DNA of 64,000 bases from Erodium maritimum (GCA_963921825.1 OY997588.1:126635203-126699202); one strand, 5' to 3'; counted from the first letter of the stretch, positions 34,005 through 46,900 are shown. Numbers and translations are program-made. The notes: generated by a model from the letters alone, not told the origin.

Positions 34005-35098
34005 TTATAGAAAATTACAAACGATGTTACAAAAGATTACAAACGATGTTACAGAAAATTATTATCGATGTTACAGAAAATTACAATCTATGTTACAAAA
34101 AACTTAAACGATGATACACAATGTTTCGACTAATGTTACAATTTAAAAAGTGACCCACACTCTGGAAACCGCAAGATCATTTACAAATGACGTATATGGT
34201 TAGTTTTTAATAACCTTCATGACAACAGTATGATGAATATAAAAATAAGGTGATAAAATAGTAATCAATATATTTAGATTCATGCAAATCACTAATTTTT
34301 TATAAACCTTCACAACAATACAGTGTAATTTGGTTCTTTCTCCAATGAGTTTTGTTATTTGTTGAAATGTATTAGATCTTACTCTCAATCTAATGATCTA
34401 AGTCCAATTGTCTCAAGTTATAAAAAACATATGCACGAAGTCAGCCTGATTGAGGCTACTATGCACATAACTAGTCATGTACATAATCAAAACACAGAAA
34501 AACCAGTGAACTAGTCATTTACAATGGACTGCGTAACTGGAGGTAGATCAACGAACCTTGTAGGAGACCAGCGAGGAGCATGGACGTCTGGTGGAGGTTC
34601 GTGGTTCCTCGGTTCGTAATGGCCGTGACCTCGGCTTCTCCGGACGACGGCGCCACAACATCAGATCCTAGGCTTCTCTGAACTCGGCTTCACCACACGA
34701 CGACACGAAGTGGGAGCTTCTCCTTCCACAGAGGGACGCGAGGATGACGACGGCCATGCAAATCTCGGTTTTGAATTCAGGAGACGGCGCATGCACGGGG
34801 TGAACGGGCGATGGAGGAGGCGTAGGGTGGGGAAGAACGCAACTGAGTATTTTGGGAAGTTGAAAAATGGAAGAGAGAATACGTAATACTAGGGTTGGGG
34901 TTTGGTAAAAAAATATATAGTAAAATACGATAATAACCTTTTATTAGTATAAAAAGTCTAAATAAATACAGATCTGCCATTAATGAAGTTAATAGAATCT
35001 GAGTCGTTGATTTTGTCTAATCTTATGATTACAATTTATTTATATTTTACAATATAAGGATCCATTTACAACGGATTGTGTACCTATATATATATATA

Positions 35099-36860
35099 GG
35101 GGCACGCTCACGTGTTACCCATGCTTAAGTTGTTACTTGTTACCCAAATCTAGACCATTGAATTTTGAAATCTAATGGTTATAGATTTTTTGCTTCAATT
35201 ATCCACAAATTAAATAGAAAAAACACCAAAAGGATAGTTTGGTAAGTCCATCTCCTCTATATATTTACTGCAGAATTAATTTTTACGATCCAAAAATGAA
35301 TTTTTAATATTTATTTTTTCTATAAAATATTTAAAAAAATTAGTTTAAACTTTCGACCGTTCCATAGATTTCGTACGTGAGGTTACAGAATATTATGTAT
35401 AATATTACATAAATTTTATATCTGATATTACATAAATTTTATCCGATATTACATAAATTTATATCGATATTTTATAAATTTTAAATGTTACATAATTCTA
35501 AACAGAAAGTTGCAGATTTCTAGATTAAAAAGTACAGTTTTTTTTATATGTATTACAGAATATTATTCTTTGAATTAAAAAAATCCAATAAGTAACAAAA
35601 ATACAATAAGAGTTGCAAAAATATATGTTATAATTATATAATCTATATACAATGGTTACATAAATTTACACTGACCGTCATAGAAATATTTGTGTTTCAA
35701 AACCCATATATTAAAGTACAGAATTATGCATTAAAAATTACAAAAATTTACACTAACAGTTACACAGAATATTTGTATTTCACTTTCATACATCAAAGTT
35801 ACTAAATACTTTGTTACAGAATTATGCATTCAAAGTTACATAAATTTAAGCTAACAATTACATAATATTTACAGAGAACTAGATTTGATTCAAACCAAAA
35901 TTAGATTAAAACCATATATGATTCAAACAAAAAACCATACAATTTAAGCAGCAAAGCAAAGGAACATTGAACTAAAAAAAAAATCAAACATGTAATATGA
36001 GCAGGAAATCAAGGCAATTTCTCAAACCCAGAAAGAGCACACAACGACTGACAACTTCTCTTAGGCGAGGGACTGCAGCAACGTTTCACGGTCACTGTCG
36101 CTCAGTGCTATGAGCACGACGGCCGGCAACGTGTCTCAGGCGAGGATCTGCAATAAAGTTTCGATGTCACGGTCTCTGGCTGAGGCGGAGCACGACACGC
36201 CGTGAGATCTGGCTGAAGTGTGGTCTCTCCGGTCACGGTCGTGGTAGTGTATCACGACTGCGGGAGAAGAGCGGCGACCTTATCCAGAGCTTGATGGAGA
36301 CGAAAGTTATTGGCACGACGAGTATGGGTACGACCTTGTTCGCTGCAGAGGCTTTGCGAGATGCATGTGGCGGCGAGTGAATCTCGGCGTCGATGTCTGG
36401 CGAGTGAAGCTCTGCGTCGATGTCCGGCGAGTGAAGCTCGGCGTCGATGTCGTGGTCGAGCAAAGGAGAGAGGGTTGGGATTGTTGTTTGCTGCAGAGGC
36501 TTCACGAGATGTAGATGGTGGCAGCCGCCCTGGGAGGAGTCTTCTCCATGTCCGGCGAGTGAAGCACGGCGTCCAAGTCGTGGCCGAGCAAATGAGAGAG
36601 GGTTGCGGCTGTGAAGATATGGAGGAGAGAAACACAATCTAGGTGGTGGACGTGTATTATATATGTAGGGTTTTGTAACATGTTTTTGAAAATGACAATT
36701 CAGCCCTTTCTAATAGTGAAATTACAACAATAAAATTTTAGTTTGATTTATTTATAATTGAGTGCCATTGATTTTATAACCCTTGGATTAATCAAATCTA
36801 ATGGCTCAAAACCAGGTAACAAGTAACGTTATAAGAAAATGTAACACTTGAGCACACTCC
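35099..36860. mobile_element. (TA)n-flanked TIR transposon C (1.76 kb)
   Basis: The left end (GGGGCACGCTCACGTGTTACCC...GTTACTTGTTACC) and the right end read inward (GGAGTGTGCTCAAGTGTTAC...GTTACTTGTTACC) pair imperfectly for about 90 bp. The left two thirds are A/T-rich with many GTTACA or ATTACATAAATTT units (35385-35880). A GC-rich block lies just inside the right end (36040-36630). That block has an internal repeat of 27 bp and open frames on both strands, but no known domain and no transposase. Both (TA)n borders are clean. Confidence 0.85.
36365..36455 (-). repeat. 27-bp in-frame tandem repeat in element C
   Basis: On the minus strand the unit encodes HSPDIDAEL, repeated about three times within an open frame spanning 36233-36637. 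On the plus strand it reads GGCGAGTGAAGCTCGGCGTCGATGTC-like. Since the unit length is a multiple of three, the frame stays open in both directions. I take this as repeat-driven rather than proof of a gene. Confidence 0.6.
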
Positions 36861-36885
36861 TATATATATATATATATATATATAT

Positions 36886-37270
36886 GGAGACAATCACGTG
36901 CGAACCTCCCTTACGGTGCGAACCTGCGAACCTCAAATCTGGTTTGCGGAAATAGCGAACATGGTTTGCGGAAATAAGCATCCCAGTTTGCGGAAAAAAA
37001 AAGTTTGAAAAGACAGCATTTTTATGTTGAGAAAATATATGGATTGCGAAAATAGTGTATCTGGTTTGCGGAAATAGCGAATATGGTTTGCGGAAATAAG
37101 CATCCCAGTTTGCGGAAAAGAAGTTTGAAAAAAAAGCATTTTATCTTGAGAAAAATATGGTTTGCGAAAACACCGCAAACCGAGAACACTATTTCCGCAA
37201 ACCAGATACACTGCACAAGCAGGTTCGCACGTTCGCACCGTAAGCCATGGTTCGCACTTGATTTCACCCG
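36886..37270. mobile_element. (TA)n-flanked TIR transposon D (385 bp)
   Basis: Ends: GGAGACAATCACGTGCGAACC, with ACGGTGCGAACCTGCGAAC inside, and its inverted counterpart GGTTCGCACTTGATTTCACCC. The TIRs are about 50 bp and match those of F and G, so D is a short member of that family. The interior holds a direct repeat of about 122 bp (36939-37060 and 37061-37182) built from GGTTTGCGGAAATAGCGAA-type units, then an inverted copy (37183-37215). Non-coding. Confidence 0.85.
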
Positions 37271-37280
37271 TATATATATA

Positions 37281-39373
37281 GACACTATCTACTAAAAACC
37301 AATGATTTAATAGAAACTAGGGAGTAAATATGACCACATGATTAGAATAAATGGATGAATGAGATTACACATCTCATTAATGGTATAGATGTAAATAAAT
37401 ATAACTTTAAATGCATTTTAGACATTTAAAATGGAAAGATAAAAGCTGATTTTTTTTATCGCACAATTACTGTAACGGCACTGTAGCGTTACTGTAGCAA
37501 ATTAATTGTTTCATTTAGATTAACTGAATGTTTCATTCCTGTTTTCATATTTGAATCAAGTGTTTCATTTGGTTGAACTAAATGTTTCATCTCTTGTTTT
37601 CAGATTTAACTTTGATAAATCTTTATTTTGTCGAATCATGTATTTCATTTGATGAATTTTTCATTTTGCATTGTTTCATTTGAATGATTATGGTGTTTCA
37701 TTCGCCGCATTTGATTTGGAACTAACCTATATCTCTGAATATAATGTTTCATTACTATAACATAATGTTTCATTTTGATGCACCTAATATTTCATATAAT
37801 CTAAGTTTTGAATTTTTCATTTTGCTGGTGTTTCATTTGAATGAAAATGGTGTTTTATTTTATTAATATAATGTTTCATATATTAAATAAATAAATATGA
37901 TGTTTCATTTCCATACACTTAGTGTTTCATTTCCATGAATGTTAATGTTTCATTTCTAAGCCATACCATGAATCTTACTGTTTCATTTTTAATACATAGC
38001 CATTTAACAAAACCCATAAATATATAATATTTACATTAAAAAAATGAAACAAAGTACAAATAAAGAACTTTGGCTCCATCCCAAACTAGAATAACAAAAA
38101 TCTCCATCTTGTGAGTTTAATGTTCCTGAAGCATCCCACACTAGAATAACACATATCTCCATCTCATGAGGCTCATGTTCCTGAAAAATCAATCAATTTC
38201 CAATGGTTTTATAGTGGTTTATTTGCCGGTAGTGATGTTTCACTGTCCAATTCAAACTAAAAATAATATCCCTCAACAAGATAACTTATAAATGAAAGCT
38301 AACATCAAATAGTACCCCAAAAAATACACAAAACCTAAACCAAACCATTGAAAATAAATTCATTTGTCATTTGAAGCAATTATAATTTAATAACAAGCTA
38401 AATTAGAAGGCCACAAATACATTTACATATGAAGAAATCGAACAGCTTGAAAAAAAATCCAGTTTGCTTTTAAAAGTAGCAACAATGATTAAAATGCATA
38501 TTGATACTTCCTTTTTAAGATAGTGAGACATTGTAATAACAAACAAAGCAATATCAAAATGCTCATAAATCCCATAAATGACATGAAACGACTGCCAAAT
38601 CCTCCCAAAATTTAAAATCTTGAAACGATTCTCATATCTTACTATGAAGACTTGGTGCCCCTTCTAGTCCAGACAGACAATCACAATTTCATGATTGCAA
38701 CATTACAATTTCAACAAGTACACAAATTTTATAATCATCATCAAATGGACACCATTTTTAATGGACATAATTGAATTGAACTCTTACCTGATTATCTGCG
38801 AGACCCATCTCCGAGCCACTTCCTGGTGTATTCTCTCGGATCAACGGCGACCCACGGCGGCGGACAACGCATGAGCTCACCAACGGCCCACGGTGAGGGA
38901 TCCACTTTGGAACAACATCGAAAACCTTGAAGCTCGCGTGACGACGGTGATAGAACCGCGCCAGACCTCGCGATTTTTGATCAGTTGTGTGGCAACCAAC
39001 AGTTGGAGCAACGAACTAAACCGTGCATCAGCGAGACCACCGGTAGGAGCATTGGAGAAGAGGGTTGAAACCGATCGCGCTGCATCTGGAAGAGCTCGAG
39101 GCGGCGGTATTCAGCTGTAGATGATGAGTTGAGAGAGGGAGAGGTACGAGTGAGAAACGTGAAAAAATGGTTAGGGTTAAGATTAGATGAAAGGGGAGGT
39201 AAAATTCCAGATATGTCCTTTTGGGGCGTGAAATTACCATTACTTTTTTTAGCTTTTTTAATAATTACGGTTGAGTACCCTTTTAATCTGGTCCCTTAAT
39301 ATCAATAGATCTAATGGTTACAATTAGTCCATAGTTTGTATCAAACCATATGGTTTGTAGTGGATAGTAAGTC
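37281..39373. mobile_element. (TA)n-flanked TIR transposon E (2.1 kb)
   Basis: The left end GACACTATCTACTAAAAACC and the right end read inward (GACTTACTATCCACTACAAACC) form imperfect TIRs of about 70 bp. The interior starts with an array of GTTTCATT units (37500-37990). A direct duplication of about 58 bp lies at 38070-38180, and a GC-rich block of about 350 bp (38800-39130) just inside the right end. The block has short frames but no domain I recognise. No transposase. Confidence 0.8.
37500..37990. repeat. GTTTCATT array in element E
   Basis: About 19 occurrences of TGTTTCATT or one-base variants occur within 490 bp, spaced irregularly at 15-45 bp. The core GTTTC is the complement of the GAAAC in the element's terminal motif TAGAAAC. 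Spacing is too irregular for a simple satellite and the text between units varies. Confidence 0.75.
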
Positions 39374-39391
39374 TATATATATATATATATT

Positions 39392-39739
39392 GGTATCAGG
39401 TAAAAACCACCCCTTATTGTGCAAACTACGAACTCACCAGGTGTTGACACGTGGACGCGCGCGCTGCTGATGCGCGCGCACAGTGCTGACACGTGGCGCG
39501 CACGGTGCTAATAGTTTAGGCGCACAGTGCTAATAGGTTGGCCTATTAGCACTGTGCGCGCCAAACTATTAGCACCGTGCGCGCGCGTGGTCAACACGCT
39601 CACGCGCGTGGGCAGAGGCGCGCACGCATCTGCCACGTGTCAGCATCGCGCGCGCTCTGCTGACATCACTTTGACCGCATCTTGTGGCTTAGATTGATTC
39701 GTAGTTTGCACAATAAGGAGGGTTTTTACTGGATAGCCA

Positions 39740-39741
<2 letters not shown>
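39392..39741. mobile_element. Foldback element A2 (350 bp, (TA)n-flanked)
   Basis: Nearly identical to A1 at 29014-29369 over its whole length: same TIRs (GGTATCAGGTAAAAACC inward) and the same CpG-rich GCGCGCAC palindrome centred near 39545. The copies differ by a few substitutions, many of them C/T or G/A at CpG sites. The right border enters the longest (TA)n tract of the window. Confidence 0.87.

Positions 39742-39800
<59 letters not shown>
39742..39800. repeat. (TA)n microsatellite, 59 bp, between A2 and F
   Basis: An uninterrupted AT dinucleotide run separates the last base of A2 from the first base of F. It is the longest of the eight (TA)n spacers in the chain. The IYIYIY frames reported across such tracts are artefacts. 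Confidence 0.95.
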
Positions 39801-39803
<3 letters not shown>

Positions 39804-40080
39804 AAGCAATCAGGTGCGAACCCCTCTTAAAATGCGAACATGCGAACTCAACAACAACATGACACGTGTCGCGCTTAGAAATGCTCATCTTTTTTTTCCC
39901 ACCAAGTTTATTAATTTAATTTTTCCCGCTTCGTTTCAACTCCGATTTAATTTTTTTTTGCACCAATATTCTTATATTTTCAAGAGCTTTCTAACAAGTA
40001 GTGGATTGCATATATTTTGATGTGTTCTTGAATACGTGTGTGGATGTGTGAATATGAGTGCGAAAAAGTGTGATGTGTTT

Positions 40081-40246
40081 TGCAAATTTAGTGTATATGG
40101 TTTGCGGATTTAGTGTATATAGTTTGCGGATTTAGTGTATATGGTTTGCGAATTTAGTGTGTTTTGCAAATTTAGTGTATATGGTTTGCGGATTTAGTGT
40201 ATATGGTTTGCGAATTTAGTGTATATGGTTTGTGAATTTATTTTTA
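40081..40246. repeat. 22-bp minisatellite, left arm of F
   Basis: Tandem units of TTTAGTGTATATGGTTTGCGGA with GCGAA and GCAAA variants, about seven copies. Matching arrays are at 27973-28206 and 28540-28720 (element G), 49805-50041, 53192-53240 and 53545-53765 (element F). They occur in opposite orientation in the two arms, so the arms can pair. Confidence 0.85.
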
Positions 40247-40254
40247 GTTGACTA

Positions 40255-40683
40255 TGTTAGAACCCTAATCGAATCCTTTAAGAATCCAACACTTAGTCAA
40301 ACAATCGGGATTTAAACATAGAACAACATAGAAAACGTACCTGATGATTCCATGTTGATGACGAGAACAAAATCGGTTTGGCCTTCCACAGTTCAATCCC
40401 TTATGCTCTCCTAATATGCTCTCGCTCTACAGATGGGGATGGAGGAGAAAAGAGAGACGACTGATTGAACTTGGGGACCAAACCCTAATATGCCTTTATA
40501 TATAGAATCTGAATAAAGCCCATTACTCTAATCAGATTTATATGGGTATCACACATTACAAAGCCCATACTCATTAATGTTTTAAATTGGGCTTCCCAAC
40601 TAGTAGCCCAATACGAATCATTGACTCCAAATATACTTGTCCAATTTGTAAGCCCACACGTTGGATTATAAAATAACCCAACA
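40255..40683 (-). repeat. copia-2 left LTR (3' LTR)
   Basis: 429 bp, TG...CA. On the minus strand it begins TGTTGGGTTATTTTATAATCC. Inside it, TATATAAAGGCATATTAGGG (about 40488-40507, minus strand) is a plausible TATA region. Confidence 0.9.
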
Positions 40684-41132
40684 ATCTCCCACTTGGGCTA
40701 CAAATCGATTCCTAATGACAATTATATTTGAAAACTGTATGTGCGCACAAAATGGTCAATATTCTTAAAACATTCCCCCTTAGTCAATCTGGTCCATCTC
40801 CTGTACCAACATCAGACCAAAGCGGCCTTTGCTACAACAATCGTAACTAGACCCATCAATGATCACCATGCCAAATACATTCAATGACATAGATCAAGTA
40901 TGGATGTGTGACTAGAAATTTCATGCAATGAGATATCATTCATGCCTATTTCCACTTGGTCCTTAATGCTTAAGTGAGATCAATATTTAGTCTTTCAAAC
41001 TTTATGCTAAACCGCAATTGAAAGACAAAACATTCAGAGCAAGAATGATTATAATATCATCAACTTTATTCTGCAGAATACTTAACAAGTATAGTGTCAT
41101 TCCAAATAGCAAACATAGGCAACAAACTCCCA

Positions 41133-43480
41133 CTAAAACCATATATCGTCAATTAAGACAACACCCATATGAGCAGTATGCTCATGAAACACTTTAGGTG
41201 TCAAGCCCTTAGTTAGTGGGTCCGCTAGCATGTAGTTTGTTCCTATATGCTCAATAGACACTATCCTACTCTGAACTCTTTCTTTAACAACCAGAAACTT
41301 AACGTCAATGTGTTTATACTTTGACGAGTTTCTGTCGTTATTCGAATACATGATTGCCGAAAGGTTGTCACAATAGACCTTTAGAGGTCTTTCGATTCCA
41401 TCCAGAACCCGCAACCCGGTGACAAAATTCCGCATCCATATAGCCTGATTGGTTGCCTCATAAAAAGCTATGAATTCTGTTTCCATGGTGGAAGGAGCTA
41501 TAAGTGTCTGCTTAGCACTTCTCTGAGATATAGCTCCTCCTGACAACATAAAAACATAACCAGAAGTGGATCTCCTAATATCTTGGCAACCCGCAAGATC
41601 GAAGTCAGAATACCTAATGATCTCCAAATTTTCTGACTTCCGATAGGTGAGCATGTATTCCTTTGTTCTCTGTAAGTACCTCATGACCCTTTTGGCTACT
41701 TTCCAATGATCCATACCAGGGTCACTTAAGTATCTGCCCAACATGCCGACTATGTACGCAAAATCTGAACGGATACATACCTGAGCATACATAAGACACC
41801 CAACAGCCGAAGCATATGGAATCTTAAGCATTTCCTTTCTTTATAATTCATTCTTGGGGCACTGTTTGAGACTAAACTTGTCTCCTTTAGTGACAGAAGT
41901 ATCTCTTAGTGCATAATCCTTCATGCCAAACCTAGTAAGAACCCTATCGATATAGTTCTTTTGTGATAACCCAAGAATACCACGAGAGCGATCTCGGTGT
42001 ATCTTGATTCCTAACACAAAAGTTGCATCACCAAGATCCGTCATTTGAAAATATTTTGTTAAAATTCTCTTGGTTTCGTGCAACAAACCTATATCGCTAC
42101 TTGCCAACAAAATATTGTCGACATACATTACTAAGAAGATGAATTTACTCCCACTGAACTTATGATATACAAAATTATACACAACATTGACCTCAAAGCC
42201 ATACGAGGTAATGATAGTATGAAACTTGTAATACCATTGACGGGAAGCTTGCTTGAGATCGTAGATGGACCTTTTGAGTTCACAAACCATAGACTTTGGG
42301 TCACCTGATACAAATTATTCTGGTTGTACCATACATATGATTTCCTCAATTTCACCATTGAGAAAATCCGTCTTAACGTCCATCTGATGCAACTCCAAAT
42401 CCAAATGAGCTACAAGTGCCATTATTGTTCTAAAAGAATCTTTCGCTGATACCGCAGAGAAATTTTCTTTATAGTCGATACCTTCCCGATGAGTAAAACC
42501 CTTAGCAACTAGACGTGTTTTATGCCTCTCAGTATTGCCCTTCGAATACCGCTTGGTTTTAAATATCCATTTGAAACCAATGGGGTTCGCACCTTCAGGA
42601 AATTTGATGAGTTTCCAAACGCCATTAGCATGCATAGATTTTATCTTATCATTCATAGCATTGATCCACCTTTGATAGTTAACACTTTGTTTGACCGAGT
42701 GAAAGTTGATTGGATCATCTTCCATTGTCGTTGTGTCAAACTCGTGTTCCTGAAGGAATACAATGTAATCATTAGAGATTACACACCTCATGTCTCTAGT
42801 GGATCGACTAAGTGGCACTTCCTCTTGAGGTAGTTGTGGTTGCTCTTCGAGAACAACCTCTTGAACTTGACCAGGGAGTGGTAGAGGAGAATCCTCATTG
42901 TTGTCTTATGTTGTGTCTTGAACAATGTCAACAGGTTGAACATTGTCAATAGCAACATCCGATAGAGAAACAAATTTCTCTTCAAAGACAACACTCCTAA
43001 TACTCTCTCTCCCCCTCAAACACAACATCCTCAAAAAATATCGCATTTCCCATTTCGAAAAAGGACTTAGTTGAGGGATCATAAAACTTAGAACCCCTCG
43101 ACCGTTCAGGATACCTAACAAAGTAGCAACTAACCGTTATGAAATCCAGATTATAAGGCCTCGCCTCAACTGGACAACCCCAAATGTGCAAGTGCCTAAT
43201 ACTAGGCCTTTTTCATGTCCACAATTCATAAGGGGTTTTAGTTAGCGCTTTACTAGGTACTCTGTTCAGTATGTATAATGCAGTCTTAATTGCCTCTCCC
43301 TAGAGTGCTTCTGGTAAAGAAGAATGACTAATCATACTTCTCACCATGTCCTTAAGCGTTCTGTTTCGCCTCTCCGCGTCACCATTCATGCTAGGTTGCC
43401 CTTGCATGGTGTATTGCGGGACGATTCCATACTCCTCTAGGAATTTGGCAAAGCGAAAGTATAAATGTTAACTTCCCACT
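41133..43480 (-). pseudogene. copia-2 pol (partial integrase, RT, RNase H)
   Basis: Downward from 43480: integrase C-terminal half (FAKFLEEYGIVPQYTMQGQ, RNRTLKDMVRSM, then the chromodomain-like CYFVRYPERSRGSKFY). RT follows at 42818-41841 (KWIFKTKRYSKGNTERHKTR, HQMDVKTDFLNGEIEE, then VMYVDNILLAS). RNase H follows at 41831-41133 with TLIAPSTMETEF and ADPLTKGL. The RT active-site motif, normally YVDD, reads YVDN, which alone should disable catalysis. The protease, zinc knuckle and first integrase part are deleted. Frames are long and easily read, in keeping with a young copy. Confidence 0.9.
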
Positions 43481-43986
43481 GCAGTTACCTTATCCTTAAT
43501 CCTCTTTCTTTTATTTTCCATTGAGGTCGTTGCAACATGAGCACTTTCAGCCTTTTCACGCTTCAACCTATCCTCTTGTTGCACAAAATGAGAAATGAGC
43601 TCATTAAGAGTCCATTTGTCCTAATAAGTATTATAGCTAACTATAAACTAACCATAGTGTGCAAGAAGTGAGATTATGACCAAAGGCACAAGCAAGTCAT
43701 CAGACAGATCAAGCTTGAGCCCTTTAAGTTTTGAAGCGATGTTAGACATCTCCATAATGTACTCCCTTCTGTTTCCTTTTCCTTTATACCTCATTTGGAC
43801 AAAGTCAGCTAAAAGCTTGCTTGTCTCGTCCTTTTCGTTCTTTGTAAAACGACTTACAATTTCTTAAAGGAAACTCCTTACAGTGACCTCATTCGGTATA
43901 CCGCCCCTAAATGTTTCTGGAACACTACTTCTAAAGTTTGTGCCGTTAAGCACATGAATTGAATTCATGTTGGCAGTGATATTAGC
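43481..43986 (-). pseudogene. copia-2 gag remnant (C-terminal side)
   Basis: On the minus strand this reads like a copia capsid region ending in ELISHFVQQEDRLKREKAES, the segment that normally precedes the zinc knuckle. The knuckle and everything up to mid-integrase are missing at the junction near 43480-43500. Solo LTR 3 separates this part from the gag N-terminus at 47201 and beyond. Confidence 0.7.
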
Positions 43987-46900
43987 TGTCACGCCCCAAT
44001 TTCAGTAAACCGAACTCGGGACGCGAACGTTTAGAATAAGAAAGCACTTTGAAAACATTTCCATTAAAACACTTTACAATACCAGTTTAGTTCAACAAAA
44101 GATAATTACAATTCAAATAAAACGTCCCACAAGCGGACAAAAGGGCGAGGTATCCGTCGCTAGACCAAAAGTAAAAACCCGGACTCCGCTCCTAGCTCCA
44201 CAAGCTTCGAGAGCTCACCTAGTCCGTCCCACGAACAGTACCTGTAGGAAAAGCAGCTAGGGGTGAGCGTTCGCTCACCACCACGGATAACAGACTGACT
44301 ACGGCATAATTAGCAGACAATGCCGGTAACACCAACAACAAACTCAACCCCGGGGATCACTGTCCCCAACCCAAGTACTCTGACTGACAAACACCCACGG
44401 TGACCTTCCTCGAACGACTCAACACTCAAACACGTAAGTAGACACGACAAAACGATCACGACCTCTTCCAAGGACTCAAAGGAACCACGTAACCCCAAAC
44501 AAGATCACAAAGGATCGCAAACCAGCTGCTCAGTAATCTCCCTCACTCATGCGCTTTGCCGAACCACTCAGGCCAGGCGGTCGACCTGTCTCAATAACCT
44601 CTCTTACTCACGCACTTTGCCGAACCACTCAGGCCAGGCGGTCGACCTATCTCACTCACCTCTCTTACTCACGCACTTTGCCGAACCACTCAGGCCAGGC
44701 GGTCGACCTGTCTCACTCACCTCTCTCACTCAGGCAACCACAATCACAGTCACAATCACCAACACAAACACAAGTAAGTTCGACAACACAGGCACTCAAG
44801 GCCACTCAAGACACCTCAACAATCAAGACTCGGGTCCAACAACCCCACGGGCACTCACTGCCACTCAAGACACACCAACGATCAAGACTCGGGTTAAACA
44901 CCCCACGGCACTCACGGCCACCCCAAAACACCGAAACGACAACACGGGCTCTCATGGCCACCCAAGACTCAGCAATAAATAACACGGGCTCTCAAGGCCA
45001 CCCAAGACTCAGCAATAAAAACACGGGCTCTCAAGGCCACTCAACTCAACCGTAAAAAATAACACACAACAACCTCCGGCCTAAACGATGCCTCCAACAG
45101 TCCTAAGATCGTTAGTTTCACAAACAACCTCCGGGCATGGTCATATGCCTCCAGTACTCCTAATATCAACAAGTTCACAAACAACCTCCGGGCATGGTCA
45201 TATGCCTCCAGGAAATCAATTATCGCAAAGTTCTCTGTTCCTACGACACTACTAAGTGTCACATGCTTTTCTCTTAAACGCTACAACCCCGTACCATGCA
45301 TTTCTAATAATTACTACAATCCCGTAACATGCTTTTCTAATAATCGATAACCTAGATAACCCACGACACCCCGGTGTCACATGCAATTCTACTATTAACT
45401 TTCCCTAGTCAGGGCCGAGATCCGGCTACTTTTCCCTACCTCAACTGAAGAGCAACCGCTACACTTCCTAGCTGCTGGCGTTCTAGCTCGCTACCCCCGA
45501 GCTTCACTTCGATCGAAGCCGGACTCTAAAGCCATAAATTAATGACGGTTCCACCGTTAAGTTAAAGATTAATTTAACGGTCAGGATCACTCCAGTTTAA
45601 ATCCGACAGTTGTCCCTTAAACTCGAGCGGGATAAAAACGGGGTCACGGCGAATCGGGTTTGAGTACCCGAGCACCGATACTGGTGCATGCGAGGCACGG
45701 TCCCAATGCACGAATCCCGGGGTCTGATTCAGCGGTCCGCTTTTGTTCCCCTTTTAACCCAGCTAGCAGTCCAATTTAACCAGAGTTCCAGATTCGTTCC
45801 TAATTCCGATTACCAACCGTTTATTCAAAACAGAACGGTTTTTGTTTCAAATCTAATTCCCTTTTTAATTCAAATCCATTTCCGTTCCGATCTTTGTTTT
45901 TGAACAACCGCCCCTAAATCCCATTTACAAATTAGATTCACAACTCCTCGATTCAAACTGTTTTTAAAACCGAAACGCTTTTAATCCCCTTTTCATTTTA
46001 AAACCCTTTTTTCTTAAATTTGATTTTCCGGTTTACAACCTTTTCTTTCCAAAACTGTGATTTCGATTTCAACCGAAGCAACTCCAAAAAAAACCGTCTT
46101 TTACTCCAATCTGATTTTCAAATTCTTTTCCTTCAAAACCCTAATCAAATCCAAACTGTTTTGTTTTGTTTTACTTCCCTTTTCAACTTCAAAACCGATT
46201 CTAAATTAATCGATTTCATTTACAGGTTTAACAGATATTAATCGATTTCATTAACGGTTTAACCAAATACAGATCCAAACTAACTCGAAAAAGGTTTTAT
46301 TTCATTTTCTTTGTTTGTTACAACAAAACCCGATTTACAGTAGTTCGAAGACGGGAAAAATAGAGGTTCGGTTTCGAACCGGTCGGCCGCCGGTGAGGGC
46401 GGCGTCGGCCGGGGCCTAACCGTAGAGAAGGGACGGCAAGGGCGGCGGCGGCGCACGGCGGTGCACGGCTGGACTCTTCTCGGCTCAGATCCGGACGACC
46501 ATGGAGGCTTCGTCCCGGATCTGTCGAACGCGCCAGAGTCGAGCACGGGAGAGGAAGCCGGCGTGGGGAGCTCGGGGACGGCGGCTTGACGGCGGCGTGG
46601 TTGGACAGATCTTGTGAGGGAGGAGGGTCGGACGGCGAACTCGGGCTCGGTCGGCGCTGGCGTGGTTGGACGGAGGAGGTGAGGAGGACAGAGGTGAGGG
46701 TCGCCGAAGCTGGAGACGGGAGAGGGAGTGGTGGCCGGATCTGGTTAGGGCGAAGAAGGAGGTCGGAGAGGACGTTTTCCGGCAAGGTGAGACGGCGAGG
46801 GGTGAGGGAGATGGTGGTCGGGGACGGCCGGCGACGGAGGAGGAAGGAGAGGGTCGGGGACGGCCGGCGACGGAGGAGGAAGGAGAGGGTCGGGGACGGC

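Larger units (their letters stand above)
29386..35084. mobile_element. (TA)n-flanked TIR transposon B (5.7 kb with insertions)
   Basis: The left end GGGGTACAATCCGTTGTAAATG and the right end, read inward as GGTACACAATCCGTTGTAAATG, pair for about 90 bp, so both termini are present. The interior is A/T-rich and filled with degenerate short repeats around TTACAGTAATTTATA and AACGATGTTACA (29690-30285, 33530-34140). A GC-richer block of about 300 bp (34520-34830) lies just inside the right end, with short frames but no recognisable domain. Nested inside are solo LTR 2 (30289-33447) and a MITE (33772-34004). Without these, B is about 2.3 kb. No transposase is visible. Confidence 0.82.

Noticed and set aside
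39640-39888. Protein frames rich in IYIYIY at (TA)n tracts
   Set aside because: These are translations of TA microsatellites at the borders of the chain elements.
40081-40246. CRISPR-like array of 22-bp repeats
   Set aside because: Units are contiguous with no unique spacers, the context is a plant transposon, and matching arrays occur in opposite orientation in the other arm.
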